Made by a program: the position numbers and the translations under genes
Shown here: piece by piece, positions 22,518 to 31,812 of the stretch
Position numbering within the stretch: position 1 is the stretch's first letter
Layout of the letters: the number at the start of each line of letters is the position of its first letter
The notes under the pieces: model-generated
Seen by the model: only the letters and a program-made list of their open reading frames with translations
Database searches by the model: none
Told to the model about the DNA's origin: nothing
Source: Odoribacter sp.
GTDB taxonomy: Bacteria > Bacteroidota > Bacteroidia > Bacteroidales > Prolixibacteraceae
Direction of reading: 5' to 3'
Assembly: GCA_013824715.1 (NCBI GenBank)
Contig: PNOH01000005.1
Span: forward strand, 62,001 to 126,000
Length of the DNA stretch: 64,000 nt

Positions 22518-23492
22518 TCAAAGGTTTTCCCAATACCACTGAACGGCTTCTTTTAAACCATCTTTCAGATTATATTGAGGTTTGTAGGCCAACATTTGTT
22601 TTGCCTTGTCAATGCTTGCTAACGAGTGTGGAATATCTCCAGTACGGTTGGGTCCGTGCATAATTTCAATGTTTGAAATTTCAGGATCGTACACACTCAA
22701 AAACTCTTTCAGGTAACCAACCAACTGATTCAATGTTGTCCGATCACCGTATGCGGTATTGTAAACTGTATTTACTGCTATAGGATTGTTCGTAGTTAGA
22801 GCCAACAGATTCATTTGAATCACATTATCGATGTAAGTGAAATCACGTGAATATTCGCCATCGCCATTTATCATGACAGGTTCGTGGTTCATCAATTGTT
22901 TTACGAAAAGAGGTATTACCGCGGCATAAGCTCCATTGGGATCTTGTTTGCGACCGAAAACATTGAAATAGCGCAAGCCAATACATTCAATTCCGTAGGT
23001 ACGCGAAAACACATCGGCATACAATTCATCCACATATTTGGTTATGGCATAAGGCGAAAGTGGACGGCCTATTACTTCTTCCTCTTTGGGTAATGATTCT
23101 GAATCGCCATAAGTAGAAGAACTGGCTGCATATACAAATCTTTTTACTTTAGCATCTCTTGATGCTACCAGCATATTCAGGAACCCACTAACATTTACAT
23201 CATTTGTTGTTATTGGATCATTGATTGAACGTGGAACAGAACCTAAGGCAGCTTCGTGCAAAACGTAGTCAACGCCTTCAACAGCAAGCTTACAATCTTC
23301 CAAATTACGGATATCGCCTGTGATTAATCTAAATTCAGGATGGGTAAGCAAAGGTTCAATATTTTCTTTTTTGCCTGTCGAAAAATTATCAAGGCATACA
23401 ATCTTGTTTCCCAATCTGATTAATTCTTCACAAAGGTTTGAACCGATAAAACCGGCTCCGCCGGTTACGAGTATTTTAGTATTTGAGATCAT
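22518..23492 (-). CDS. tviC: UDP-N-acetylglucosamine 4-epimerase, TviC/WbpP-like
   Basis: 324 residues, an extended SDR. NAD-binding [20 protein letters not shown], the [15 protein letters not shown] serine region, [12 protein letters not shown] (YxxxK) and [20 protein letters not shown] are visible. The last motif is typical of the WbpP/TviC group acting on UDP-N-acetylated sugars. Paired with the dehydrogenase at 20706 it would give a galactosaminuronic acid precursor. It starts 48 bp after the Wzz-like gene. The substrate class is a family inference. Confidence 0.82.
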   Translation of the reverse strand: MISNTKILVTGGAGFIGSNLCEELIRLGNKIVCLDNFSTGKKENIEPLLTHPEFRLITGDIRNLEDCKLAVEGVDYVLHEAALGSVPRSINDPITTNDVNVSGFLNMLVASRDAKVKRFVYAASSSTYGDSESLPKEEEVIGRPLSPYAITKYVDELYADVFSRTYGIECIGLRYFNVFGRKQDPNGAYAAVIPLFVKQLMNHEPVMINGDGEYSRDFTYIDNVIQMNLLALTTNNPIAVNTVYNTAYGDRTTLNQLVGYLKEFLSVYDPEISNIEIMHGPNRTGDIPHSLASIDKAKQMLAYKPQYNLKDGLKEAVQWYWENL

Positions 23493-23540
23493 AAGATAAT
23501 TTACAGTTTCAAGTTCTGGGTTCCAAGTTAGTGATTCGTT

Positions 23541-24662
23541 TTACGCAGTCTCGTTCCACCTTTTCTTTACCTCTTTCATAAATTCTTTTCCGAAAACAAA
23601 ACCAACACCTATAATGCCTCCAAGAAAGATCCAAATGGTCACAATCATTGCTTTTTTAGGTTTTGATCTTTCCGCAGGTACAGTAACCGGCTCAATGATG
23701 GTAAAGACTGGGGTATCCATTTTTACCTGAATTTTTGCCTGTTCGAGCTGTTTTGCAAGATCCTGAAAAACAGTAAAAGCGATCGTGTAGCGGGTTTGGA
23801 TCCTGTCGGTTTCGATTTGCGACAATCCGCTGGTAAAATTTTTATTCCGGTCGCTCACAATTGCAAGGCTTACCTGGGCCTTTTCGAATTCGGCTTTGGT
23901 TTCGGTGTAACGGCCTAGTATGAAATCGAGATTGGCTTCGGCTTTCTTTATTTTGAATTCGGTGATATATTGTTGTAGCAAATCCTGGGCTTTTTTTGCG
24001 AGTTGTGCAGAAACCAAAGCTTCGGGCATACGGGTTGAAAGGGTTAAATATCCCTCCTTGGCGTTCACTTCAAGAGAAACAATCTCATCCAACGCTTTTT
24101 TTACTGTATATTGATCTTTGGTCAGCAGGATGGGCTGTTTAGTTGAATCTCCCGGCAATCTTAATTCTTCAGGTTTCCCTTTAATAGCGCCGATGATTAC
24201 ACCGGGCAACCCAATGGTATATTTCTTAATCGAACCTAGTACAGAAGATTTGCTGTATTTGGTATAATATTCGAACAGGGTAATGGGTTGCGAATGATCC
24301 TGAAAATTAAGCGGGGTATCCATCATTTCCAATTGAAAGGGAATACTGCCGGTAATTTGAGGATAGATCATGGGTGAAAGTTCCGCACCCGGATTTATGT
24401 CAAGACTGATCCCTGCCAATGCTGCCAGTCCGCCCAGTCCACCCATTTTCGATTGGCTGTCGCCCATCTGGGGAACCATTACCGTAGAGGCAGTATATTC
24501 TTTGGGTGAAAGCAGCGCAACGGCAACTCCCAGTATTGCTCCGGAAATTACGGATATAATAATGGTTCTGCGTCCATTCCACATGGTTTTAACCAGTGCC
24601 AGGAGATCAATTTCGTCGTCAGCGATGGGTTTGGGCTGGACGGGTGATTGTTGTTCGGACAT
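23541..24662 (-). CDS. Wzz-type polysaccharide chain-length/co-polymerase protein
   Basis: 373 residues. The N-terminal region DDEIDLLALVKTMWNGRRTI leads to a membrane segment (about residues 33-52) and PKEYTASTVMVPQ, and the protein ends in a second membrane segment (VTIWIFLGGIIGVGFVFG, about residues 343-360). Two termini in the membrane with a helical periplasmic middle is the Wzz layout. There is no cytoplasmic tyrosine kinase domain. It follows the Wza-like gene and should set glycan length or act with the exporter. The 390 bp gap upstream is unusually long for this operon and holds palindromic repeats. Confidence 0.85.
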   Translation of the reverse strand: MSEQQSPVQPKPIADDEIDLLALVKTMWNGRRTIIISVISGAILGVAVALLSPKEYTASTVMVPQMGDSQSKMGGLGGLAALAGISLDINPGAELSPMIYPQITGSIPFQLEMMDTPLNFQDHSQPITLFEYYTKYSKSSVLGSIKKYTIGLPGVIIGAIKGKPEELRLPGDSTKQPILLTKDQYTVKKALDEIVSLEVNAKEGYLTLSTRMPEALVSAQLAKKAQDLLQQYITEFKIKKAEANLDFILGRYTETKAEFEKAQVSLAIVSDRNKNFTSGLSQIETDRIQTRYTIAFTVFQDLAKQLEQAKIQVKMDTPVFTIIEPVTVPAERSKPKKAMIVTIWIFLGGIIGVGFVFGKEFMKEVKKRWNETA

Positions 24663-25052
24663 ATGCTTTTTATTGAAGGATGGTGAGAGTTGTTAGTTTT
24701 TGATTATCAGTTTTCAAAATTCGTAAAGTCATCCTAAGTATCTTGTTTCAGGATCTTCACCAAATAATACGAATCAAGTTTTGAAGATAAGAGAAATATA
24801 ATGCCGTAGGCATCCGCCAGATGGCGGATAGCAATTCATGGTGTAAAATAGTTAGAATGCCGAAGGCATGGCAGATTTAGATCACCCTGCCCTGCCCGAA
24901 GCAGGCGGGCTGCGGCTGGCAGGCACTTCGTAGTTTATGAGCGTTTTCTATGCCATTTTCCATAATCATAACAATCCTTCGGGTTTTAAAAGATCCAGTC
25001 CTTGATTCGCACTACTTATATATTAGTTTTTGAGAATATGCTCTCTCTCAAT
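24663..25052. other. 390 bp spacer between the Wza-like and Wzz-like genes, palindrome-rich
   Basis: Contains ATGCCGTAGGCAT (24801-24813), ATCCGCCAGATGGCGGAT (24812-24829), ATGCCGAAGGCAT (24857-24869) and a GC-rich inverted run CCTGCCCTGCCCGAAGCAGG (about 24885-24905). No gene is supported. The palindromes could fold in the transcript between the two genes and lower expression of the downstream part. Confidence 0.65.
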
Positions 25053-27809
25053 TTAAGGGATTAACTGTTTTATTAGGAAATACATGGATAGTGTTGTGGT
25101 TGTTGCTGCCAAAGTTTTTGACCAAATAGCATCCCAGTCAGTTTTCTTGTTTTCTCCGGTCTTTTCTATTACGGGTGGCTTCATCTGCATGGTAATCATT
25201 GATCCCGATTTGGCATTGGGGTAATTGCGGAAAATAAATAAAAAATGTTTGGTTGACCGCATTTCATTGTTGGGTAGGGTTACAGTCACACTATTGCGAT
25301 CTACCCGGTTCTGAAATCCTCCGGCAAATTTACGGATATACCAGCGGGCTGATTTAGGTCCCTGGTAAATGACGTTTTTAATATCGTTGTTGCCCGCATA
25401 GATGGAATATTGAGCCATCCGGGTTCCGTTTTCACGAATAGTAACCGTGTTTTCTAATCGGTTGATGTTGATCACATCTCCTTCGAACAGGATTGGATCG
25501 GAATTCAGGCTTCCGGCATGGAGCATGGCTTTGTTTAAGTCCATACTTATATTGCCCCGGTTATGGTAGGTACGGAACAACTTGCTTCCATAAGGATCGG
25601 CATCACTTAGTAATCCACCTGCCATTTTGATGACATCGCTCAATTGTACCTGTTTTGATTCAAGAATATATGTTCCGGGGTATGATACTTCTCCGTTAAT
25701 TTCTACTGTACGTCCAATTTTAAAATCGGGGGTTAAACGAACTACAACCTGGTCGTAAGGCTGCAAAGTAAAATTTTGCGGGCTGACTACCTGGTAACTT
25801 GAATCCACCTGGATAGTAATCAAGTCCAGTCTTACTTTTTCGGTTGGCGAAAGCATGGTACGGAAAATTTCAACCCGGTTAAAAGCCGCACCTACATTAA
25901 ATCCGCCAGCATTAATAATCACATCGTGGACGGTAAGCGTTGGATCGTAAGTAAAACCACGGGGATTTTTTATTGCTCCGAATACCCTGACTTCACCAAC
26001 ATTGGTATAGGTTGCATTATCGTAGATGTTCAATTGATCGCCTGCCTGTAATTCAATGTTGTCTGACTGACTCAATTCGATGCGGATGTATTTCACTTCA
26101 ACCGGATTCAACAAGTTACGCCGGAAGATGTAGGCAACCGGATACACGCTGTTTTTAAGCCCTCCTGCCAGCTCAATGGCTTGTTTTACAGTGAGTCGGT
26201 CGGTTAAAGCGAACGATTTTTCAAAAGGAACGCGAACCTGGCCATTTACTGCAATGGTAGCAACGTCTCTGTAGGTTGCCTGATCCATAATCCGAACCCG
26301 GTCGCGGGGTTGAAGCGTAAAATCATTTACTCCTGCAGGTGTTCCGGGGAAAGGAACAGTCAGTACTTCAACCGTCTGATCAGGCCTGATGCGTTCGATG
26401 AACAAGATGTCAGTTTTCGCTTCATAAGTGGGTTTGGCATTCCGAAGTAAGCTGCTGAGAGCCGGGCTGGATGAAAGATCATATTTGCCCGGGTAATAGA
26501 CACTTCCTTCCACGTCAACAAACTGATCCATTGGTTTGCCAATAGCTTTAATCCGGACAATATCACCGTTAAGGAGAGGGACTTTTGTTTTCCCGGAACG
26601 AATGTCTTCGAGGTTGTATTCCATCAAACGTTGTTCGCCATTAACGTAGCGTTGAATTTGCACAAAATCGGGAAAAACATTCATGTTCACATCACCGGCA
26701 TAGCGAATCAGGTCGGTTAAGGTTTCGTTCGGAAGCATCTCGTAAGCCATTGGCCGTTTGACTGCTCCTTCGATGGAAACCAGCAATTTAACTACCGGAA
26801 CAAAAATAATGTCGTTATTCTGAAGGTCGAACCGGAACTGTGCTGCAGGGTCGTTCATGAAAGCATAAATGTCAATGGTTTTGCGAGTTTCGCCGCGGAT
26901 AAGCTGGATAGATCGTACTGAACCGATATCGGTTGGCCCTCCGGCTGCAGATAAAGCATTAAGTGCTGAGTTTAAGGCTGAAATGGTAAATCCACCTGTA
27001 ATTTTAGCTTCACCAAATACATTCACCATGATGGTTCGTGCAGTTGCAATGGTCACAGCAAGCTGATCGGACCGGAAAGTATAGGATGAAGATAACCGAT
27101 CTTTAATAACTTCCCGTGCCTGGGCCAGGTTGAGTCCTTTCAGAAATATTTTGGCACCTCCTGTGGGTTGAATAGATCCGTCAATTGCAATTTTTTGCTG
27201 AATATCGGTTTGTGAAGCGCCAAAAATAGTAATACGAATTTCATCGCCATCACCAAGTACATAAGTTTCAGGAGCCTGAGCGCCATCGGTGGTGCGAAAA
27301 ACTTCAAGCGATTTATCGGTGAAGATCGAATGACCATAAATGTTGGCTACACCAGTTTTTACTGCCGCTGCCTGTACCACCCGCTGAGAAGCCTCAGCCG
27401 CAGCTTCCTGCATGGTAGTTACCGGTTCAACGATTGCCTTTTTCGCAGGCTGTTCCGGTGCTGCAATATTTGCCGGAGGAGTTGCCTGCGGATTATTTAT
27501 TATAATTTGTGGAGCCTCGCTTTTTCCTGCTTTTTTTTCAGCCTGAAGTTCGTCTAAAACAGCAGTAACCCGTGCCTGGTATTGCGGAAGTTCGGCCGGA
27601 GGAATATTTTCCAAATCAATTCCTTTTTGCAGTAGCCGTACCCGGACTTCACTTTCGGTCAGACCACGCTTTTGCAATTCGGCATTTATCTGGGCCATGA
27701 CGGCAGGGGTAGCCGTTTGTGCCGGAACAACCAGGGAGCCCAGCATAAGGAAACACACCGCCAGTATCAGAATACGGAAGGACTGCATTTTAAGATTGGA
27801 TGATTTCAT
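25053..27809 (-). CDS. Outer-membrane polysaccharide export protein with SLBB domains (Wza-like)
   Basis: 918 residues. An N-terminal signal peptide (ILILAVCFLMLGSLVVPAQ) is followed by a Gln/Pro/Ala-rich region, then the polysaccharide export domain (YVLGDGDEIRITIFGASQTD, about residue 182) and several SLBB repeats (for example VNVFGEAKITGGFTISA, ISIEGAVKRPMAYEM-like and VFGAIKNPRGFTYDP). A hydrophobic segment ends the protein. It should form the outer-membrane exit for the glycan made by this locus. The protein is much longer than E. coli Wza because of the extra SLBB copies, as is common in Bacteroidota. It follows the regulator gene by 26 bp. Confidence 0.88.
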   Translation of the reverse strand: MKSSNLKMQSFRILILAVCFLMLGSLVVPAQTATPAVMAQINAELQKRGLTESEVRVRLLQKGIDLENIPPAELPQYQARVTAVLDELQAEKKAGKSEAPQIIINNPQATPPANIAAPEQPAKKAIVEPVTTMQEAAAEASQRVVQAAAVKTGVANIYGHSIFTDKSLEVFRTTDGAQAPETYVLGDGDEIRITIFGASQTDIQQKIAIDGSIQPTGGAKIFLKGLNLAQAREVIKDRLSSSYTFRSDQLAVTIATARTIMVNVFGEAKITGGFTISALNSALNALSAAGGPTDIGSVRSIQLIRGETRKTIDIYAFMNDPAAQFRFDLQNNDIIFVPVVKLLVSIEGAVKRPMAYEMLPNETLTDLIRYAGDVNMNVFPDFVQIQRYVNGEQRLMEYNLEDIRSGKTKVPLLNGDIVRIKAIGKPMDQFVDVEGSVYYPGKYDLSSSPALSSLLRNAKPTYEAKTDILFIERIRPDQTVEVLTVPFPGTPAGVNDFTLQPRDRVRIMDQATYRDVATIAVNGQVRVPFEKSFALTDRLTVKQAIELAGGLKNSVYPVAYIFRRNLLNPVEVKYIRIELSQSDNIELQAGDQLNIYDNATYTNVGEVRVFGAIKNPRGFTYDPTLTVHDVIINAGGFNVGAAFNRVEIFRTMLSPTEKVRLDLITIQVDSSYQVVSPQNFTLQPYDQVVVRLTPDFKIGRTVEINGEVSYPGTYILESKQVQLSDVIKMAGGLLSDADPYGSKLFRTYHNRGNISMDLNKAMLHAGSLNSDPILFEGDVININRLENTVTIRENGTRMAQYSIYAGNNDIKNVIYQGPKSARWYIRKFAGGFQNRVDRNSVTVTLPNNEMRSTKHFLFIFRNYPNAKSGSMITMQMKPPVIEKTGENKKTDWDAIWSKTLAATTTTLSMYFLIKQLIP

Positions 27810-27835
27810 AAGGTATGTATTTAGATGTTTTTTCT

Positions 27836-28366
27836 TTATTTGTCCGATTTCCAGATGAGCAATACCGGTTTGTCGCTGTAGTAGTGCATCATTTCTTCAC
27901 TGGTGAGGATAATGGATTTAATTCTGCGGCTGATGAAACTTTCACTCTTTGTAACGAGTGTTTCTATGTATGACCGGTCAAGTGTCTCGCCAATAAGCGC
28001 CAGTTCAATGATTTTCGAATCTTTGCCAACCGCAATATCTCCGGTGAGGTATGCAGCATCAAGATTTCCGATCTGGCTTGTAATTTGTTCGATAATCAGG
28101 TCGATACCAACAACCTTTTTTAAAATGCTGTTAATTTCATCAAAAAATGGATAATTTGTATTGGCATAATAGAGTTTCTTGTTCCCCTTTATAGTTGAAA
28201 TCAACAATCCGGCATTTTCAAGCTTAAGAAGTTCCGTCCTTATGGAATTTGAAGATTCTCCGAATTCAGTGACCAACCCTCGCAAATGACATGTAGTCTG
28301 ATAATTCAAAAAGAATTTGAGCAGAAGCTTGATACGTGTTTTGGATGTAATTAAATTTTCGAGCAT
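27836..28366 (-). CDS. Winged-helix regulator with a degenerate nucleotidyltransferase-like domain
   Basis: 176 residues. The first 75 residues form a winged helix (TKTRIKLLLKFFL-like start, HLRGLVTEFGESSNSIRTEL, KLENAGLLIS, KGNKKLYYANTNYPFFDEI). The second part has AAYLTGDIAVGKDSKIIELA followed by LIGE, which lines up with the GSxAxG...DxD core of minimal nucleotidyltransferases, but the GS and both Asp residues are replaced. It is first in the polysaccharide operon, 26 bp before the exporter, and has a leader of roughly 200 bases. It probably controls this locus; loss of the catalytic residues suggests ligand sensing rather than catalysis. Confidence 0.75.
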   Translation of the reverse strand: MLENLITSKTRIKLLLKFFLNYQTTCHLRGLVTEFGESSNSIRTELLKLENAGLLISTIKGNKKLYYANTNYPFFDEINSILKKVVGIDLIIEQITSQIGNLDAAYLTGDIAVGKDSKIIELALIGETLDRSYIETLVTKSESFISRRIKSIILTSEEMMHYYSDKPVLLIWKSDK

Positions 28367-28755
28367 ACCTCAAAAAAATATTGAGAACGTGGATTCGTTT
28401 AGAAGAATTATTATAAATGCCAATGGAATAATTTTGGTTAACCTAAGTTTTTGTTTACAAGTTTACACAACTTCGTTTCCTCAGTCACACCATTTAACCG
28501 GTACTTGAGTTAAAAACAATTAGAAAATAATCATCGACTAACGAGATAACTACAGTTTCATTTATGCCGAAGTCAATTTATTGAGCACAAAAGTAGCTCA
28601 ATTTTTGCATTCTAATCAAGTCAAATTCCTAAAATATTCAATTTATTTAGTATAAATGGTTATATTTTGCCTGAATGGTTTGATAGTGCAAATGAAATGA
28701 TCAGGATATTTTATGGACTCAGAACTGTAAATTCGAATGGCAAGGTATAAAAAAC
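28367..28755. other. 389 bp intergenic region with the polysaccharide operon promoter
   Basis: No supported gene. It contains a minus-strand promoter match at 28588-28619 and therefore a leader of about 210 bases before the regulator start codon. The remaining part up to the tRNA terminator is AT-rich. Confidence 0.6.
28588..28619 (-). promoter_or_regulatory. Bacteroidota-type promoter of the polysaccharide operon
   Basis: On the minus strand TTG (28617-28619) is separated by 21 bases from TACTTTTG (28588-28595), which fits the -33/-7 pattern TTG and TAnnTTTG. Transcription would start near 28580, about 210 bases before the regulator ATG at 28366. Confidence 0.5.
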
Positions 28756-28789
28756 ACAAAAGAGGATAACGAAAGTTATCCTCTTTTGT
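28756..28789 (-). terminator. Strong intrinsic terminator after tRNA-Val
   Basis: A perfect 15 bp stem (ACAAAAGAGGATAAC, 28756-28770, with its inverse 28775-28789) closed by a GAAA tetraloop (on the plus strand). On the minus strand it is followed by a T-run (GTGTTTTTTATACC). It directly abuts the 3' end of the tRNA. Confidence 0.85.
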
Positions 28790-28863
28790 GGGCGATGACG
28801 GATTCGAACCGCCGACCCTCTGGGTGTAAACCAGATGCTCTGAACCAGCTGAGCTAATCGCCC
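28789..28863 (-). tRNA. tRNA-Val (anticodon TAC)
   Basis: The minus strand folds into a full cloverleaf. The acceptor GGGCGAT (28857-28863) pairs with ATCGCCC (28790-28796), the D arm is GCTCAGCTGGTTCAGAGC, the anticodon arm is TCTGG-TTTACAC-CCAGA with anticodon TAC, and the T arm contains GGTTCGAATCC. CCA is not encoded. A terminator follows at once. Confidence 0.95.
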
Positions 28864-28907
28864 CTTTTTGTTGTTTTTGTGAACGCGCCTTATTTTTTTT
28901 AGCGTTG

Positions 28908-28937
28908 CAAAGATATACTGCTTTTTGAAATTTGCAA
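28908..28937 (-). promoter_or_regulatory. Promoter of tRNA-Val
   Basis: TTG (28935-28937) and TATCTTTG (28908-28915) on the minus strand with 19 bases between them match the Bacteroidota -33/-7 consensus. The -7 element is 44 bases before the mature tRNA 5' end. It lies in the gap just after folC. Confidence 0.62.
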
Positions 28938-28955
28938 ACAAAACTTTTAAAAATA

Positions 28956-30260
28956 TCACAAAACTTCAGCCACTACGAATGTACTTCCGCCCACAAATAT
29001 CAGGTCGTTTTTATCAGCATGCACAAGGGCTGCAGAAAGCGCCTCACGAACTGATGCATAACAATTCCCTTTCAGCCCAAACCGGGCGGCTTTGCCGGCC
29101 AACTCTTCAGGATCGGTAGCACGGGGTATGGATGCTTTAGTGAAATAATAGCGAGCATGTGACGGAAGTAAAGACAAGACCTCATCCTGATCTTTATCGT
29201 TCACCATGCCGATTATCAAGTGTAATTTTTTGTAAGCTGTCTGATTAATCTGTTCCACCACCATTTTGATACCTGCCGGATTATGCCCTGTATCGCAAAT
29301 CGTCAAAGGATTGTTCCCGATGATTTGCCAGCGTCCCTTCAATCCGGTATTTCGGATGGTGTGAAGCAATCCGCTTCTGACAACACTCTCTGAAAGGTTC
29401 CATCCCCTTTCATTCAGGATATCGATGGTTTTCAGAACAGTCGGAACATTGTGCCGCTGATAAATCCCTAATAAATCAAGTTGCAAATCCGGATAAAACA
29501 AATTTCCATTCTTTCTGATGTTCAGGCTTTGTTTTCCGCCGGTTGTCAGCATCGAATAATCAGCCTGATATTCCTGATCGGCAAATGTGATTGTCGTCTG
29601 TTCTTTTTCAGCAAACTGTTCAAAAACGAAATTGGTTTCAGACGATGATTCGCCAACCACAACCGGAATTCCTTTTTTGATGATCCCGGCTTTCTCACCT
29701 GCAATCTTGGGCAAGGTATCGCCCAACAAAGCCATGTGATCGAAACTGATGTTGGTTATGACCGATACTTCAGGGGTAATGATATTGGTTGAATCGAGCC
29801 GTCCACCCAGCCCGACCTCAATCACTGCAATATCCACCTGCATGGTTCGGAAGTAATCAAAAGCCATGGATACGGTCAGTTCGAAAAATGAAGGTTCGAG
29901 CGCTTCCTTTTCATTTTTTTCGAGATACAGTTTCGTGAACTGAACAACCGCTTCTTCCGAAATCATTTCGCCATTCACCTTGATTCGTTCCCTGAAATCT
30001 TTCAGGTGTGGCGAAGTATAAAGCCCCGTTTTATACCCGGCTTCCTGAAAAACGGAAGCCAGCATGTGCGAAACCGAACCTTTTCCATTGGTTCCGGCAA
30101 CATGAACAGTTTTAAACGAACGATGCGGATGCCCGAACATGCAGTCGAGCCGAATGGTATTGTCGAGGTTATCTTTGTAGGCAGCCGGGCCAGTACGCTG
30201 AAACATAGGCAACTGGCTGTATAAAAAATCAAGAACTTCCTGAAAAGTTTGCATGAGCAT
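28956..30260 (-). CDS. folC: Folylpolyglutamate synthase / dihydrofolate synthase
   Basis: 434 residues. The Mur-ligase-type ATP loop VAGTNGKGSVSHMLASVF is near residue 52, followed by GLYTSPHLKDFRERI, VGLGGRLDSTN and the C-terminal domain with CDTGHNPAGIKMVVEQI. These are FolC hallmarks. The enzyme adds glutamate to dihydropteroate and folates in the cytoplasm. It is divergently transcribed from the PhoH-family gene, with about 117 bp between the starts. Complete, and nothing unusual. Confidence 0.92.
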   Translation of the reverse strand: MLMQTFQEVLDFLYSQLPMFQRTGPAAYKDNLDNTIRLDCMFGHPHRSFKTVHVAGTNGKGSVSHMLASVFQEAGYKTGLYTSPHLKDFRERIKVNGEMISEEAVVQFTKLYLEKNEKEALEPSFFELTVSMAFDYFRTMQVDIAVIEVGLGGRLDSTNIITPEVSVITNISFDHMALLGDTLPKIAGEKAGIIKKGIPVVVGESSSETNFVFEQFAEKEQTTITFADQEYQADYSMLTTGGKQSLNIRKNGNLFYPDLQLDLLGIYQRHNVPTVLKTIDILNERGWNLSESVVRSGLLHTIRNTGLKGRWQIIGNNPLTICDTGHNPAGIKMVVEQINQTAYKKLHLIIGMVNDKDQDEVLSLLPSHARYYFTKASIPRATDPEELAGKAARFGLKGNCYASVREALSAALVHADKNDLIFVGGSTFVVAEVL

Positions 30261-30377
30261 AAAAACTTATGAACACTGGTTAAAAAATAGAACGGTAAAA
30301 TTGAGAATTTATCGGCTTAATCGGGATAATTGCATTCTAATTTTTCTAAATTTAGGGAAACCTTTAAGATAACGGAG

Positions 30378-31709
30378 ATGGCAAGAAAAAAACTGACCAA
30401 AATTTTCGTATTGGACACCAATGTAATCCTTCACGACCATACCAGTATTTACCAGTTTCAGGATAATGACATTGTAATTCCGATTACTGTTCTCGAAGAA
30501 TTGGACAAGTTTAAGCGTGGGAACGATCCGATCAATTTTCAGGCCCGTGAATTCGTGCGCGAACTGGATGAAATTGTTGGCGACAAACTGTTTAACGGGG
30601 GAATAAAATTAGGACCTGATAAAGGAAAACTGATTATTGAAACCGGGAAACCTATTCCGGAAGAAATGAAACAATCATTCAGGGAAGATATTCCTGATCA
30701 CCGGATTCTGGCTATTGCCATGCATATTGGACATAAATTTCCTGACCGGCCTACTATTTTGATCTCGAAGGATATTAATCTCAGAATGAAAGCTAAATCG
30801 TTGAAAATTCAGGCTGAGGATTATTACAACGATAAGGTTAAGGACATTCAGTTCCTAAATAAAGGGGTCACCGAACTGGCTAGTTTTGATGATGCGCTGA
30901 TCGAAAAACTGTACAATGAAAATTCGCTTCCGGTGGAGGATATGGGATTGGACCAGACTCCAAATATAAACGAGTATTTTATAATTAAATCTTCGAAAGC
31001 CAGCGTTTTAGGGCGGTATGACGGTGGCCTGAAGAAAATGATCAGGGTTGAGAAAAAAACCGCTTATGGTATTAAGCCCAGAAATGCTGAGCAAACCTTC
31101 AGTCTGGATGCACTATTTAATCCTGAGATAAAACTGGTTGCACTTACCGGAAAGGCCGGAACCGGAAAAACACTGTTAGCTTTGGCTGCCGCACTCGAAC
31201 AACACAAAAACTTTGGACAGATTTTGCTTGCCCGCCCTATTGTTGCGCTCAGCAATCGTGATTTAGGTTATTTGCCCGGCGATGCCCAGGAAAAAATTAG
31301 TCCTTACATGCAACCTCTTTTCGATAATTTGTCGGTCATCAAGCACAATTATAATCCGCGAAGTATGGAATACCAAAAAATTGAAGAGCTTCTGAAAGAT
31401 GAAGAGCTTATTATTACTCCGCTGGCTTATATTCGGGGAAGAAGTTTGTCGAATTCGTACTTCATTATTGATGAGGCCCAAAACCTGACACCACACGAAA
31501 TTAAAACCATCATTACCCGGGCTGGAGAGGGAAGTAAACTGGTTTTTACAGGCGACCTTCAACAGATTGATTCACCTTATCTGGATATGAAGTCGAACGG
31601 GTTGGCTTACATGACTGAGAAGATGAAAGATCATGAAATTTTTGCTCATGTAAACCTCGTAAAAGGAGAACGAAGTTATCTGGCCGAACTTGCCAGCGAC
31701 TTACTGTAG
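30378..31709 (+). CDS. PhoH-family ATPase with an N-terminal PIN domain
   Basis: 443 residues from the ATG at 30378. A longer frame from 30330 exists, but MARKKLTKIFVLDTNVILHD is the conserved start and GGAG stands about 5 bases before the ATG. The N-terminal PIN domain has VLDTNVILHD and ISKDINLRMKA. The C-terminal PhoH domain has the Walker A ALTGKAGTGKTLLALAAAL, the Walker B FIIDEAQNLTPHEIKTI and VFTGDLQQIDSPYLD. This PIN-PhoH (PhoH2-like) fusion is thought to be an RNA helicase/ribonuclease. It is divergent from folC. Confidence 0.9.
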   Translation: MARKKLTKIFVLDTNVILHDHTSIYQFQDNDIVIPITVLEELDKFKRGNDPINFQAREFVRELDEIVGDKLFNGGIKLGPDKGKLIIETGKPIPEEMKQSFREDIPDHRILAIAMHIGHKFPDRPTILISKDINLRMKAKSLKIQAEDYYNDKVKDIQFLNKGVTELASFDDALIEKLYNENSLPVEDMGLDQTPNINEYFIIKSSKASVLGRYDGGLKKMIRVEKKTAYGIKPRNAEQTFSLDALFNPEIKLVALTGKAGTGKTLLALAAALEQHKNFGQILLARPIVALSNRDLGYLPGDAQEKISPYMQPLFDNLSVIKHNYNPRSMEYQKIEELLKDEELIITPLAYIRGRSLSNSYFIIDEAQNLTPHEIKTIITRAGEGSKLVFTGDLQQIDSPYLDMKSNGLAYMTEKMKDHEIFAHVNLVKGERSYLAELASDLL

Positions 31710-31812
31710 TGTTTTGTCTGACTCATTTTAAGAAGTTCAATTTGAGATGTTTCCAAACAATTTGGCAAATTCGCTTGTTGGTTCATATTACGGAAAATAT
31801 CAATTAAATTAA

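Noticed and set aside
28711-28959. 82-codon frame covering the tRNA
   Set aside because: It runs through tRNA-Val and its terminator, so it is accidental.
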